Below, one piece after another: positions 35,118 to 44,111 of a stretch of 64,000 nt of DNA (within the stretch, counting starts at the first letter, position 1; every line of letters begins with the position of its first letter). A program made the translations under genes and the position numbers. Location of the stretch: assembly GCF_014705655.1 (NCBI RefSeq), contig NZ_JACXIY010000037.1, positions 1-64,000 on the forward strand, written 5' to 3'. Source of the DNA: Paenibacillus arenilitoris (GTDB lineage: Bacteria; Bacillota; Bacilli; Paenibacillales; Paenibacillaceae). Below the pieces are notes generated by a model. The model saw only the letters and a program-made list of their open reading frames with translations, ran no database searches and had not been told where the DNA came from.

Positions 35118-36578
35118 ATGAGAGTATTGCTGCTGGATTTGGACTCGACCCGGCCGGATCACCTGGGGTGCTACGGCTATCACCGGAACACCTCCCCGAA
35201 CATTGACCGAATCGCTTCGGAGGGCGTGCGCTTCGACAACTATTACACGTCCGACGCGCCCTGCTTCCCGTCGCGCACCGCGCTGATGACCGGGCGGCTC
35301 GGCATTCATAACGGCGTCGTCGGCCACGGCGGGACGGCGGCCGACGTGCGGCACGAGGGGATCGAGCGCCAGTTCCGCGACCGGCTCGCCTCGGAAAGCT
35401 TCCCCGCCCTGTTCCGGAAGGCGGGCATGCGGACGGCGCTCGTCAGCCCGTTCGGCGAGCGGCATTCCGCGTGGACGTTCTATGCCGGCTTCAACGAGAT
35501 CCATAACACGGGCAAGGGCGGCATGGAGTCCGCCGAAGAAGTGACGCCGGTCGTGCTGGACTGGATCGAGCGCAACGCCGAGCAGGACAACTGGATGCTG
35601 TACGTAAACTACTGGGATCCCCACACCCCGTACCGGGCGCCGGAGGACTTCGGCAATCCGTTCCGGGACGAGCCGCTTCCCGCCTGGATTACGGAGGACG
35701 TGCTGGAGGGCCATATGCGCAAGGTCGGCCCGCACAGCGCGAGCGAGATCAACATGTACGACAACAAGACCTCGCCGAACTATCCGCGCCATCCGGGCGA
35801 GATTACGTCCATGGAGGAGCTGCGGACGATGATCGACGGCTACGACTGCGGCATCCGCCATATGGACGACCATATCGGCGCGCTGTTCGCGCAGCTCGAG
35901 CGCAAGGGCGTCATGGACGACCTGGTCGTTATCATTACGGCCGACCACGGCGAGAATATGGGCGAGCTCGGCATCTACGGCGAGCACGGTACGGCCGATC
36001 AGGGCACCTGCCGCATCCCGATGATCATCCGCGGACCCGGCTTGCAGCGCGGAACGAGCGACCAAGGGCTTCATTACCATCTCGACCTGCTGCCGACGGT
36101 GGCGGAGCTGCTAAGCCAGCCGGCGGCGCCGAGCTGGGACGGCCGCAGCTACGCGAGCGTCCTGAAGAACGGCGAGGATGCCGGCAGGGATTACCTGGTC
36201 GTCTCGCAGTGCGCCCACGTCTGCCAGCGCAGCGTGCGCTTCGGCGACTGGCTGTACGTGCGGACTTACCATGACGGGTATCACCTGTTCGACAAGGAGA
36301 TGCTGTTCAATCTCGCGGAGGATGCGCACGAGCAGCATAATGTGGCGAAGGAGCGCCCGGAGCTGTGCAGAGAGGCCGTCTACTTGCTGAACGAATGGCA
36401 TGACGACATGATGGCGACGATGCCGTATGACGTCGATCCGCTGTGGACGGTCATCAAGGAAGGCGGACCTTACCACGCGAAGGGCAATCTGCCGCGGTAC
36501 GTCGAGCGCCTCGAAGCGACGGGCCGCGGCGACGCGGTGCCCGAGCTGATGCGGCGGCATCCTCGGGAGTTCGCGTAA
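35118..36578 (+). CDS. Cytoplasmic sulfatase (CxPxR type)
   Basis: This 486-residue protein has the sulfatase fold. The formylglycine motif is CFPSR (49-53, in SDAPCFPSRTALMTGR), so a Cys must be oxidised by a maturase not seen in this window. Metal-site residues appear in LLLDLDSTRPDH near the N-terminus and in ITADHGENMGELG. There is no signal peptide, so it should desulfate sugars after import by the ABC system encoded just upstream. A phosphonate or phosphodiester hydrolase role is possible in this superfamily. It is the last gene before a hairpin and the dispersed element. Confidence 0.9.
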   Translation: MRVLLLDLDSTRPDHLGCYGYHRNTSPNIDRIASEGVRFDNYYTSDAPCFPSRTALMTGRLGIHNGVVGHGGTAADVRHEGIERQFRDRLASESFPALFRKAGMRTALVSPFGERHSAWTFYAGFNEIHNTGKGGMESAEEVTPVVLDWIERNAEQDNWMLYVNYWDPHTPYRAPEDFGNPFRDEPLPAWITEDVLEGHMRKVGPHSASEINMYDNKTSPNYPRHPGEITSMEELRTMIDGYDCGIRHMDDHIGALFAQLERKGVMDDLVVIITADHGENMGELGIYGEHGTADQGTCRIPMIIRGPGLQRGTSDQGLHYHLDLLPTVAELLSQPAAPSWDGRSYASVLKNGEDAGRDYLVVSQCAHVCQRSVRFGDWLYVRTYHDGYHLFDKEMLFNLAEDAHEQHNVAKERPELCREAVYLLNEWHDDMMATMPYDVDPLWTVIKEGGPYHAKGNLPRYVERLEATGRGDAVPELMRRHPREFA

Positions 36579-36580
36579 AA

Positions 36581-36855
36581 GAAAGGGGCTGTCGCTCAGG
36601 CCGTGAAACGACCTGAGTGACAGCCCTGTTTGGCTTCGATGACCATTGAGACGGCAATAATAATTTCAAAAAATGAAACTAAATTATTGTTAACTCCACA
36701 CACACCTTATTTAGTTTCAATATTTGAATTTAAACGGTTCCATTCGCACTTTACCCTTCGATATTAACCGACTTAGTTTCAAAATTTGAAACTAAACGAC
36801 TACGAAGCCTCATTCTTTCGCGATTCGTTTCATTTTTTGCAATTAAAAAGGACTG
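36581..36855. repeat. Dispersed intergenic element, copy A
   Basis: The unit holds a GGCTGTC hairpin, then four palindromes of the TTTAGTTTCAAA type beginning near 36661, 36710, 36772 and 36823. The third is perfect (TTAGTTTCAAA and its complement around one A). Copy B at 47885-48160 is about three-quarters identical by eye, including the sequences between palindromes, with almost the same spacing. No protein is encoded. Confidence 0.75.
36586..36626. terminator. Hairpin after the sulfatase gene
   Basis: GGGCTGTC and CTCAGG pair with CCTGAG and GACAGCCC. The stem starts eight nt after the stop codon. T-rich tracts on both sides are short. It is also the leading part of the dispersed element. 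Confidence 0.6.
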
Positions 36856-36948
36856 AAGCGTCATACCGGTTATCCCTAAAACAGGAAAAGGAAGACAGAG
36901 CGCGGCCCTGTCCCCCCAATGTGAATAGTTGTTATTGCAAATGAATGC

Positions 36949-39900
36949 TTACCAACGCAAAATCCTTTTGGCCATAAAGACCAAATCTTTCGTATCGATC
37001 TTGCCGTCATCATTCAAGTCGGAGCGGCTTACCGTGTTCCAGTCCGCATCCGTTATTGTCTTGCCAATAGCTTTCGCTATAATCGCCAAATCGCTTACGG
37101 TCAAGCTGTTATCCGAATTTTGATCTACAAGCTTGACTTGTGCGATTGCAGCCTGCAACGCAGCTTCCGATACGTCTTCAACGGCTGCATCATGCTTCTG
37201 CTGCGTTTGCGCGATCGGCGCGTTAAGCTGCGGTTTGCCGACTGCGGCTTCCGTCACGTTCAGCGCGACGCTGCGGCTTTGATGCGTCGTCTCGGTCGCG
37301 CCGTCCGACGTTTTGGCCGCAACCCGCACGTTCGTTGCGCCGCTTGCCGCTTTTCGCTTCACCCGCATCGCAAGCTTCAGCAGATTGCCATTCGGATCGG
37401 CCATTCCCTCTCCCAAATGAACCGCAAGCATTCTTACTTCGCCAGGCGTCTTATCATCGTAATCGATAACCTTGAATTTCTCTTCATCCAGCGAGGCAGC
37501 TGAAACGAACTCGATCATTCCCGGATCGTAGGTCAGCGTAATTTCCTGTGCGGCTACCTCCGGATTGGAGTCCAGACCGTAGACGGCTTCAAAGGAAGCA
37601 CCCGGCACAAGCTCGGAACCGCCCGTCAGTGCAAAGGCAGCAAAGTTGCGCAAATAGGTCCGCTCGGATCGATTGCCGGCATAGTCCTCCATCACCACAT
37701 AAACGCTCTTTGCCTCCGATGAGAAACCCAAGCTTGCTTTCGTCGTTCTGCCTCTAATAATGACCGGTTTGTCGCCAACGCCGTAGGTCGTCGCAAAAGA
37801 TTTCGGCGTATCGTTCTCATACACGTACAGGTAACGCCAGTCCCTCGTGTTCGGCATCGGAAGGCTTAGCATATTGCCGTTCCAGGACCACGCTTCACCG
37901 TATGGCTCAATCGTCTTGTCAATGAAATTGCCGCTTTTGTGAACCGAGCTTCCTGCAGCAGTTGTAATCGTAACGATATAATCGTCCCCATTGATCGGCA
38001 TGTCCGCAAAGCCGACGCTCGTTGCGCCTGCCTTCGCAACCTTCCGCGCCGCAACCGGCTCTGACGTCGTAATCCGGTTCAGCGAGCGAATGGCAACCGT
38101 CGTATCTCCCGACGCATTTTGCGGATTCGTCCAGCTTACCGTCATTTCGCCCGATGCCCGCGAGTCGACGGCGATGCCCGATACCGCTTGATCAAGGTCA
38201 AAGGCCAGCGTTGCCGCATCGCCTTCTACGCCGTCGGCTCCAACCGGAACGACCTTTAACGTGCCGGATTTGGCCGGAATTTTTTTAATATAGAACACAT
38301 CGTCATATTTGCCGCCTACATATACATCGTTAATGTATACGTTATACTGCTTCACCTTCGAGTAGTCCTGCTCCATATCCCACTTCACATTCATTTCGCC
38401 CGAATCGGCAAACGCTTCCGTAATCGTCAGACCGGTCGGAGCCGCAGGCTTCGCTGCCGTTCCATCGGTAATGCGGATTTGGCCTACGTTTATTTGATAG
38501 TCGGCTACAGCCGTTTGGCCCGGATCGAAGACCAAGCCGAAGGCTGAAACCGATTGACCGGCATAGGCGCCAAGATCAAGCTCCTTGGTCACCCAACCGG
38601 ATGTTTGAAGACCGGAATCGGGAATGGCCACCTTAACGACTTGCGCCGGATTGTCCTCGAGAATCAGACCGATATAAGCGGCAGACTGATCGTCCGCCGA
38701 CGGCTTGTTGTACGTGATCGAGAGCTTCGAGCCCGTATGGACGTCCAGATCCGTCTTGAACAGACGCAGGAAGTTCTCGGCGTTCAGGCTGCCGTTCACC
38801 GCCAGCGAGCTTCCGCCGTTGTAGCCGCCAAGCTGCTCATACCGATAACGCGTTGTGGCCGTCAAGTCGTATTCGGAGCCGTAATCATAGTCTACCGTCA
38901 GACGGTTGCCCTTCGTGTCCTGCCACCATTGCCAAGTTACCGGCACATCCTGCAAGCTCATGTTCGACCATTCGTCGTTATTGGACACCTCGCCGTTCAC
39001 ATAGTAGTTCAATCCATGTCCGGTGTTAAAATTGGTATAGAAATTGCCGCTGTCAATAACCGAGCGCTCTGCAATAACGGAAGAGATGCCCGGCCAGTAG
39101 CGATTGTCGGCATAAACGTCCGCAACGGTATTCGTTGCGGATTTCGCCGTATTCTTCGGGTCCACGTTCGGGCCCGTCCACCACAACTGCTCGCGCAAAT
39201 TCGTCATCCATTGGTAATCGTTCTCCGCCCTGTGATTAACGGGCCAGCTCAGCCCCATATCCTCATCCAGGCCGGCATGGACAAAGTCCGCTCCCAGCGT
39301 AGCAAGGCTTAAACGCGGCAGACCGTTCGCAAGCTTATTGGCAAGCGCCGTTCCCTGAACGGATTTAAAGCGATCGCGTCCCGCCTCCAGACCCGCGAAG
39401 CCGATATCGAACAGATTAAAGCTAGTGCCGTTAGCCGTATTGTAGTTATTCAAATATGTACCTGCGCTGTTAATTTGCGAATTTCCAACGCCATAATCAA
39501 AGAAAAAGGAATTGGATACCGCTTCGTTGCCTGCCTTGTCATGCAGGAGGGCCACGTTGTTGTCGTTAAACGTTCTCGCGAACGCGTTCGCGCCGGTCGC
39601 CGTGTTCAACGAATCATACCATTGAACATAGAGTCCGCCTTTTTGCAACGCCTTCAGGAACGCAATGTACGTCGGAATATCCGCGGCGGCAACATTAGGG
39701 TTAACTTCCTCCTGGTTTATGAAATACCCGTCAAAGCCGAAGTATTCGGCCATTTCGATCATTTTGGCCGCGACCGGAAAGTTGCCGTCCGCATCCTTCA
39801 CGATCATCTGCTTGTACGTTTGCTGACCGCGGTCATTGTTCGAGAAAAACACGCCTGCGAGCGATAAAACGCCATTTTTGTGAGCCGCATCCGTATAGGT

Positions 39901-40431
39901 AGGGTTCGGGATGTTCAGCATGCCGAATTCGAACCACTTCTGCTGCCAGTTCGACTGCGCCAGATCATCATAATATTCAGGCGGGGTGTAAGCGGTCGCC
40001 GTCCCATGCCAGTAGGAATAGTAATCGATATATTGCCAGAAATTGAAATGATATTGAGCGAATTTGTTCGTATAAGGCGCATTCTCGATAAATGCGTTGC
40101 CGTAATCGCCTGCAACATTCATCATTTGCACGTCGGAGCTAAGCAGCGGATTCGCCTGAGTCGCGGCAAAAGGCTGGATGCGCCGCTGGAGCGGCACATG
40201 CGAACGCAGCATTTCGGCATCCGGATCCGTCTCCGGGCTCCAGTCCGCAATCTGTCCGCTCGTGTAGCCGTGCACGTTCGGCTGGTTAATCCCGTGCGCG
40301 CTGTCGCCCTTGAACGGCCACGTATCGCCGGCATGCGCAACGAGAGGCATGGCCGTGACGAGCATCGCAGCCGCAAGTGCCGTAGCCGTCGCTTTACGCA
40401 TGACCGATTTGTTCTTTGTCATAAAGTGCAT
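36949..40431 (-). CDS. Secreted endo-beta-N-acetylglucosaminidase (GH85) with cohesin-like and dockerin modules
   Basis: This 1160-residue protein has a signal peptide (about 1-35). The GH85 barrel (about 100-450) carries the catalytic NxE motif N239-Q-E241 in GFDGYFINQEEV, and YVQWYDSLNT. It cuts between the two core GlcNAc residues of N-glycans. A beta-sandwich, probably carbohydrate-binding, and FN3-like regions follow (about 480-930). A cohesin-like module spans about 938-1066, and a type I dockerin about 1099-1160, with calcium-loop repeats DQNSDNSLTVSDL and DLNDDGKIDTKDL. ATG 40431 lies behind GAGGAGAG. It would release the glycans that the nearby mannosidases and importers use. Confidence 0.92.
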   Translation of the reverse strand: MHFMTKNKSVMRKATATALAAAMLVTAMPLVAHAGDTWPFKGDSAHGINQPNVHGYTSGQIADWSPETDPDAEMLRSHVPLQRRIQPFAATQANPLLSSDVQMMNVAGDYGNAFIENAPYTNKFAQYHFNFWQYIDYYSYWHGTATAYTPPEYYDDLAQSNWQQKWFEFGMLNIPNPTYTDAAHKNGVLSLAGVFFSNNDRGQQTYKQMIVKDADGNFPVAAKMIEMAEYFGFDGYFINQEEVNPNVAAADIPTYIAFLKALQKGGLYVQWYDSLNTATGANAFARTFNDNNVALLHDKAGNEAVSNSFFFDYGVGNSQINSAGTYLNNYNTANGTSFNLFDIGFAGLEAGRDRFKSVQGTALANKLANGLPRLSLATLGADFVHAGLDEDMGLSWPVNHRAENDYQWMTNLREQLWWTGPNVDPKNTAKSATNTVADVYADNRYWPGISSVIAERSVIDSGNFYTNFNTGHGLNYYVNGEVSNNDEWSNMSLQDVPVTWQWWQDTKGNRLTVDYDYGSEYDLTATTRYRYEQLGGYNGGSSLAVNGSLNAENFLRLFKTDLDVHTGSKLSITYNKPSADDQSAAYIGLILEDNPAQVVKVAIPDSGLQTSGWVTKELDLGAYAGQSVSAFGLVFDPGQTAVADYQINVGQIRITDGTAAKPAAPTGLTITEAFADSGEMNVKWDMEQDYSKVKQYNVYINDVYVGGKYDDVFYIKKIPAKSGTLKVVPVGADGVEGDAATLAFDLDQAVSGIAVDSRASGEMTVSWTNPQNASGDTTVAIRSLNRITTSEPVAARKVAKAGATSVGFADMPINGDDYIVTITTAAGSSVHKSGNFIDKTIEPYGEAWSWNGNMLSLPMPNTRDWRYLYVYENDTPKSFATTYGVGDKPVIIRGRTTKASLGFSSEAKSVYVVMEDYAGNRSERTYLRNFAAFALTGGSELVPGASFEAVYGLDSNPEVAAQEITLTYDPGMIEFVSAASLDEEKFKVIDYDDKTPGEVRMLAVHLGEGMADPNGNLLKLAMRVKRKAASGATNVRVAAKTSDGATETTHQSRSVALNVTEAAVGKPQLNAPIAQTQQKHDAAVEDVSEAALQAAIAQVKLVDQNSDNSLTVSDLAIIAKAIGKTITDADWNTVSRSDLNDDGKIDTKDLVFMAKRILRW

Positions 40432-40482
40432 CGTAGCATCTCTCCTCGCGTTATTGTCCATTAACAAGGTAACAATAACCGA

Positions 40483-40496
40483 TGAAAGCATTTACA
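40483..40496 (-). promoter_or_regulatory. cre-like site upstream of the GH85 gene
   Basis: TGAAAGCATTTACA matches the cre consensus at 13 of 14 positions but lacks the central CG. It lies 52 nt before the start codon. Confidence 0.45.
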
Positions 40497-40624
40497 ATAA
40501 GAAGTCAAATTAAAGATACCATGTTCAAAATAAACAAAGAATTCGCTTTCAATAATATTCATTTCTATAAACGCCAAAAACTTGAAACTACACCAACCGG
40601 GTCGAACCCTTGGCAGAAAAAATA

Positions 40625-40668
40625 AAAAGACACTAGCGAGCAGGCGTCTCCGCCTCGCTAGTGTCTTC
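40625..40668 (-). terminator. Terminator of the oxidoreductase/isomerase operon
   Basis: AAGACACTAGCGAG and CTCGCTAGTGTCTT form a long stem, followed on the minus strand by TTTTATTTTTT. Confidence 0.9.
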
Positions 40669-40681
40669 AAGCAACGATGAG

Positions 40682-41551
40682 CTATTTGAAATACAGCGCC
40701 AAATGCTCGGCCGCCTTCTCGATCCCCTGACGCTCCGCCTCGATGGAGCCCCAGTAGCGATGGTCCTCCAGCTCGATGCTGACGGCGCCCCGGTATCCGA
40801 GCTTCTCCAGCCGCACGGCGACCCGGTCCCATTCCACCTGGCCGTGGCCCGGAATCGTGTAGCGCCAGGAGCCTTCGGAGAAGCCGTATTTCGCGCCGAA
40901 CGTCGCGGACAGCACGCCGCACTCGTACAGCTCGTCGTGCAGAATTTCCGTGTCCTTGCCGTGGCAGTGATTGATTCGCTCGCCGAACTCCGTCAGCGCT
41001 CGCAAATAATCGATGCCGAGGCGCACGAGATGGGACGGATCGTAGTTGAGGCCGAAGTGCTTGGACGGAATCGCTTCGAACATCGCGCGCCACATTTCCG
41101 GCGTGCAGCCGATCGTCGGATAGTGCGGCTCCGGCCCCGGCCAGCCTTCGATGGCGATGTAGATCCCTTCCCGCTCCGCATGGCGGACCAGCTCCGGGAA
41201 CGTATCCTTCCAGATCGCGAACGTCTCGCGGCGAGGCACGCTGTGGTCCTCCGGCACGAGGCACATGAACAGGACGCGGCCGCCGAGCGCCGCCGTCTCC
41301 GTCATATGCTTCTTCGCCGCCTCCAGCGCGGCCGCCCGGCGGGCGTCGTCCTTGCTCAGCAGCTGCCCGGTCTGCACCGCGTCGACCGAGCCGATCCCGA
41401 TGCCGGCCGCGTCGCAGGCCTGCTTCACTTCCGGCGTCAGCCTCGGCACATCCAGCACGTCGAGCTTAACCCCGGCGGCCCACTGCGCCACCTTCTCTAT
41501 TCCTTCCGAGCCGATTTTCGGCGGAATTCGCATGCCCAATTGGAAATTCAT
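40682..41551 (-). CDS. Sugar phosphate isomerase/epimerase (AP-endonuclease family 2 barrel)
   Basis: This 289-residue xylose-isomerase-like TIM barrel has metal ligands suggested by IAIEGWPGP (Glu), LNYDPSHLVRLG (Asp/His), INHCHGKD (His) and VSIELED (Glu). Such enzymes epimerise or isomerise sugars or inositols. It follows a Gfo/Idh/MocA oxidoreductase by 89 nt on the same strand, a pairing common in catabolism of inositol-like or keto sugars. TAGGAGGA precedes the ATG. The substrate is not known. Confidence 0.87.
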   Translation of the reverse strand: MNFQLGMRIPPKIGSEGIEKVAQWAAGVKLDVLDVPRLTPEVKQACDAAGIGIGSVDAVQTGQLLSKDDARRAAALEAAKKHMTETAALGGRVLFMCLVPEDHSVPRRETFAIWKDTFPELVRHAEREGIYIAIEGWPGPEPHYPTIGCTPEMWRAMFEAIPSKHFGLNYDPSHLVRLGIDYLRALTEFGERINHCHGKDTEILHDELYECGVLSATFGAKYGFSEGSWRYTIPGHGQVEWDRVAVRLEKLGYRGAVSIELEDHRYWGSIEAERQGIEKAAEHLALYFK

Positions 41552-41640
41552 CGGTTGACAATCCTCCTAAAGGTTCGCGCAGGCCCATCTGCGTCGTAAT
41601 GTCGTAAGTTCGAAAGGTCAAGGTACATGTACCGTTCCGT

Positions 41641-42603
41641 CTAAAAAGGTTTGTAGTCCGCGGCCTGGTAGATCATCTCCGTGAGGCCGACGACTTTCTT
41701 CGCGAAGATGCCCGGCACGAGCACCTCGTGGCGTCCGAGAATCGCGTCGATGAAGCTCTTGTCCTGGTTCGTCGTCTGCTTCGGCAGCTCCGGCACGATC
41801 GGCTCCTGCCGCAAGCGGCGCAGCGCGATTTTGCCGTTGTCGTAGAAGATGCCGCCGTCCTCGCCGCAGAACACGAACGTCTCGTGCCAGCAAGGCGCGT
41901 AGCCGATGACGTTCAGTCCGGCGACCGGCCCTTCGGCGAAGCGGATCGACGTGAAGGAGTCGATCTCCACCGGCATTCCCTGCATATGCAGCTGAGGCTT
42001 CACTTCGACCGGCGTCAGCCCCGTCGTCCACAGCAGCACGTCCACGATATGGCTGCCGGAATCCATCAGCATGCCGCCTCCCGACAGGCTCGGATCCTGC
42101 CGCCAGGAGCCGACCGTGCCCTGCCCCCATTCCTGGTAAAGCGTGGCGGTAATCGAGGTCAGCTTGCCGATGACCCCGTCGGCGATCGCTTGGCGGATGT
42201 AGAGAAATTCCGGTTGAAAATGCCGCTGGTACGACACCTGCAGCAGCTTGCCCGCCTTCTCGGCGGCCGCGATCAGCAGGTCCGCTTCCTCCGACGAGCA
42301 CGTCATCGGCTTCTCGATCAGCACATGGCAACCGCTTTCAAGCACGTCCATCGCTTGCGCGAAGTGCAGCGTATGCGGCGAACAGATGACGACCGCATCG
42401 AGGCCGCCGGCGGCCAGCATCTCCTTGTAATCGTCGAATTGCGCCACGTCGTTCAACTCGAACTTCGTTACGAACTTCTCCCGGCTGACGGGACTCGTAT
42501 CCGAGATCGACACGATCTCGGCCTCTTCCAACTCCAACAGCTGCCTTGCATGCCACTGGGAAATGCCCCCGGTTCCGATGAACCCTACCCGAACTTTGCT
42601 CAC
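41641..42603 (-). CDS. Gfo/Idh/MocA family oxidoreductase
   Basis: This 320-residue NAD(P)-dependent sugar dehydrogenase-like protein has a Rossmann motif VGFIGTGGIS at about 5-14, the family EKPMTCS motif (catalytic Lys), and a C-terminal alpha/beta domain with GGGMLMDSGSHIVDVLLW. The start is GTG 42603, with AAGGAGGG seven nt upstream. It is co-transcribed with the TIM-barrel isomerase. A 42-nt motif shared with the response regulator promoter precedes it. The substrate is unknown. Confidence 0.9.
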   Translation of the reverse strand: MSKVRVGFIGTGGISQWHARQLLELEEAEIVSISDTSPVSREKFVTKFELNDVAQFDDYKEMLAAGGLDAVVICSPHTLHFAQAMDVLESGCHVLIEKPMTCSSEEADLLIAAAEKAGKLLQVSYQRHFQPEFLYIRQAIADGVIGKLTSITATLYQEWGQGTVGSWRQDPSLSGGGMLMDSGSHIVDVLLWTTGLTPVEVKPQLHMQGMPVEIDSFTSIRFAEGPVAGLNVIGYAPCWHETFVFCGEDGGIFYDNGKIALRRLRQEPIVPELPKQTTNQDKSFIDAILGRHEVLVPGIFAKKVVGLTEMIYQAADYKPF

Positions 42604-42665
42604 GCTTTGTCCCTCCTTAAGCTGCATCCCTATTTCATATTTTAAAGACAAGACAGATATGCCTA

Positions 42666-42732
42666 ATTTTACCTCGATTTGAATCGGGTGTATTTGTGGA
42701 TAAAGGACCTGTTTTTGTACAATTCGGACATG
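42666..42732 (-). promoter_or_regulatory. Promoter of the oxidoreductase operon with shared 42-nt motif
   Basis: The block 42691-42732 (plus strand ends TTGTACAATTCGGACATG) is 19 nt upstream of TAAAAT (42666-42671, minus strand). It matches 30576-30617 at 35 of 42 positions, with identical placement. Confidence 0.6.
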
Positions 42733-42802
42733 ACATAGCCTCTCTCTTCCGTTCGTTTCGGGGTGCGGGGTCTGCCTGCCGTACGCGGCGGTGTTCTTGG
42801 GC

Positions 42803-42855
42803 TTGCAAACGGCTCATTGATCATATATACTGTTAATATACGATATATACACTAA
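42803..42855 (+). promoter_or_regulatory. Promoter and probable GntR operator
   Basis: TTGCAA (42803-42808) and TATACT (42826-42831) are 17 nt apart. The start region holds overlapping ATATATAC/AATATACG repeats to about 42855, a likely self-repression site for the YtrA-like regulator. Confidence 0.6.
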
Positions 42856-42873
42856 TGGGAAGGACCTGAATCG

Positions 42874-43257
42874 ATGCATCTTTCCGTATCCCTCTCATCG
42901 GGAGAGCCTATCTATCTGCAAATTAAAGAACAGATTAAAAATCAAATCTTATCCGGTCAGCTGCAGGAAGGAGAGCTCCTGCCTTCCATACGCAATCTTG
43001 CCCAAAATTTGAAGATCAGCGTCATTACGACGAAAAGAGCGTATGACGAATTGGAGCAGGAAGGGCTCGTGACGTCGGTTTCCGGCAAGGGGACATTCGT
43101 ATCGGGCACAAACAAAGAATCGATACGGGAAATCAAGTACCGGGCCTTGGAGGATCAGATCCATTCCGCAATCAAAGAAAGTCGGGAGCTTGGTTTAACC
43201 CGGCAGGAGCTGCTGCATTTAGTTACGATTTTATACGGGGAGGAGAATGAAGCATGA
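42874..43257 (+). CDS. GntR family regulator, YtrA subfamily
   Basis: This 127-residue protein has a GntR winged helix (about 10-75; YLQIKEQIKNQILSGQLQEGE, LPSIRNLAQNLKISVITTKRAY) and a short C-terminal helical tail instead of a ligand domain, typical of YtrA. It would repress its own operon, which encodes an ABC transporter. Its stop overlaps the ATPase start (ATGA). YtrA-type operons often respond to cell-wall antibiotics. Confidence 0.93.
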   Translation: MHLSVSLSSGEPIYLQIKEQIKNQILSGQLQEGELLPSIRNLAQNLKISVITTKRAYDELEQEGLVTSVSGKGTFVSGTNKESIREIKYRALEDQIHSAIKESRELGLTRQELLHLVTILYGEENEA

Positions 43258-44111
43258 ATGCCGTCGAGTTCCACCAATTTACCAAACGAAACGGAGAATT
43301 TGTTCTGGGCCGTCTGGATTTCCAAATTTATAACGGTTATATTACCGGCTTGATCGGTCCTAACGGCTCCGGCAAAACGACGTTAATTCGCTCGATCATG
43401 AATCTGGTTCTGCCCGATAGCGGGGAGGTGCGCGTATTCGGCCAATCGTACCGCGACAAGGAAAGGGAAATTAAACGGCAAATCGGCTTCGTATACGATG
43501 AAGATTTCTTTTATAACCATTTAACCGTCCTGGAAATGAAAAAGATCGTCTCTTCGTTCTATCCGACTTGGAACGAGTCGGTATTTCAAAGGTATTTGCA
43601 TGATTTTCAATTGCCCGGACGCCGAAAAATCCGCGATTTGTCCAAAGGGATGAAAACGAAATTCGCGTTAGCCGCCGCTTTGGCCCACGAGCCGGATCTG
43701 TTGATTATGGATGAGCCGACGTCCGGCCTGGACCCGGTCTTCCGCAGGGAGGTGCTGTCGATCCTAAGCGGGTACATCCAGGAGGGGCATAGGTCCGTGC
43801 TCTTCTCTACCCATATCAGTGCGGATTTGGAGAGGATCGCGGATTATATCGTTTATGTCCGCAACGGACAATTGAAGTTTAGCGGAAGCAAAGAGGAGCT
43901 GATCGATTCTTACCTGCTGGTAAAGGGGCCGTTAGAGTGTCTGCAGACGAATCGCTTTCGGGATAAAGTAATCGGTTTACAGCAAAACGCGTTGGGGTTC
44001 GAAGGATTAATCGCCAAAGAGGGATTATCCGAGGATGATATCGGAAGCCGGGTCACGGCGGAGAAACCGTCTCTGGACGATATCCTCGTCTTCACGCGGG
44101 AGGTGCGATAG
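43254..44111 (+). CDS. ABC transporter ATP-binding protein (YtrB-like)
   Basis: This 285-residue ATPase has Walker A GPNGSGKT (about 35-42), signature LSKGMKTK in place of LSGGQ, Walker B LLIMDEPTSGLDP and the H-loop VLFSTHISADLERIADYI. The C-terminal part of about 70 residues is typical of YtrB/BcrA-like ATPases. It pairs with the membrane protein encoded directly after it; the two genes abut with no spacer. Confidence 0.93.
   Translation: MNAVEFHQFTKRNGEFVLGRLDFQIYNGYITGLIGPNGSGKTTLIRSIMNLVLPDSGEVRVFGQSYRDKEREIKRQIGFVYDEDFFYNHLTVLEMKKIVSSFYPTWNESVFQRYLHDFQLPGRRKIRDLSKGMKTKFALAAALAHEPDLLIMDEPTSGLDPVFRREVLSILSGYIQEGHRSVLFSTHISADLERIADYIVYVRNGQLKFSGSKEELIDSYLLVKGPLECLQTNRFRDKVIGLQQNALGFEGLIAKEGLSEDDIGSRVTAEKPSLDDILVFTREVR

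Noticed and set aside
36661-36848. CRISPR-like look of the four spaced palindromes
   Set aside because: The sequences between palindromes are the same in both copies and no cas genes are present, so they are not spacers.
36893-36917. Possible terminator of the GH85 gene
   Set aside because: GACAG and CTGTC can pair but the stem is only five base pairs with a poor loop, so it was not listed.
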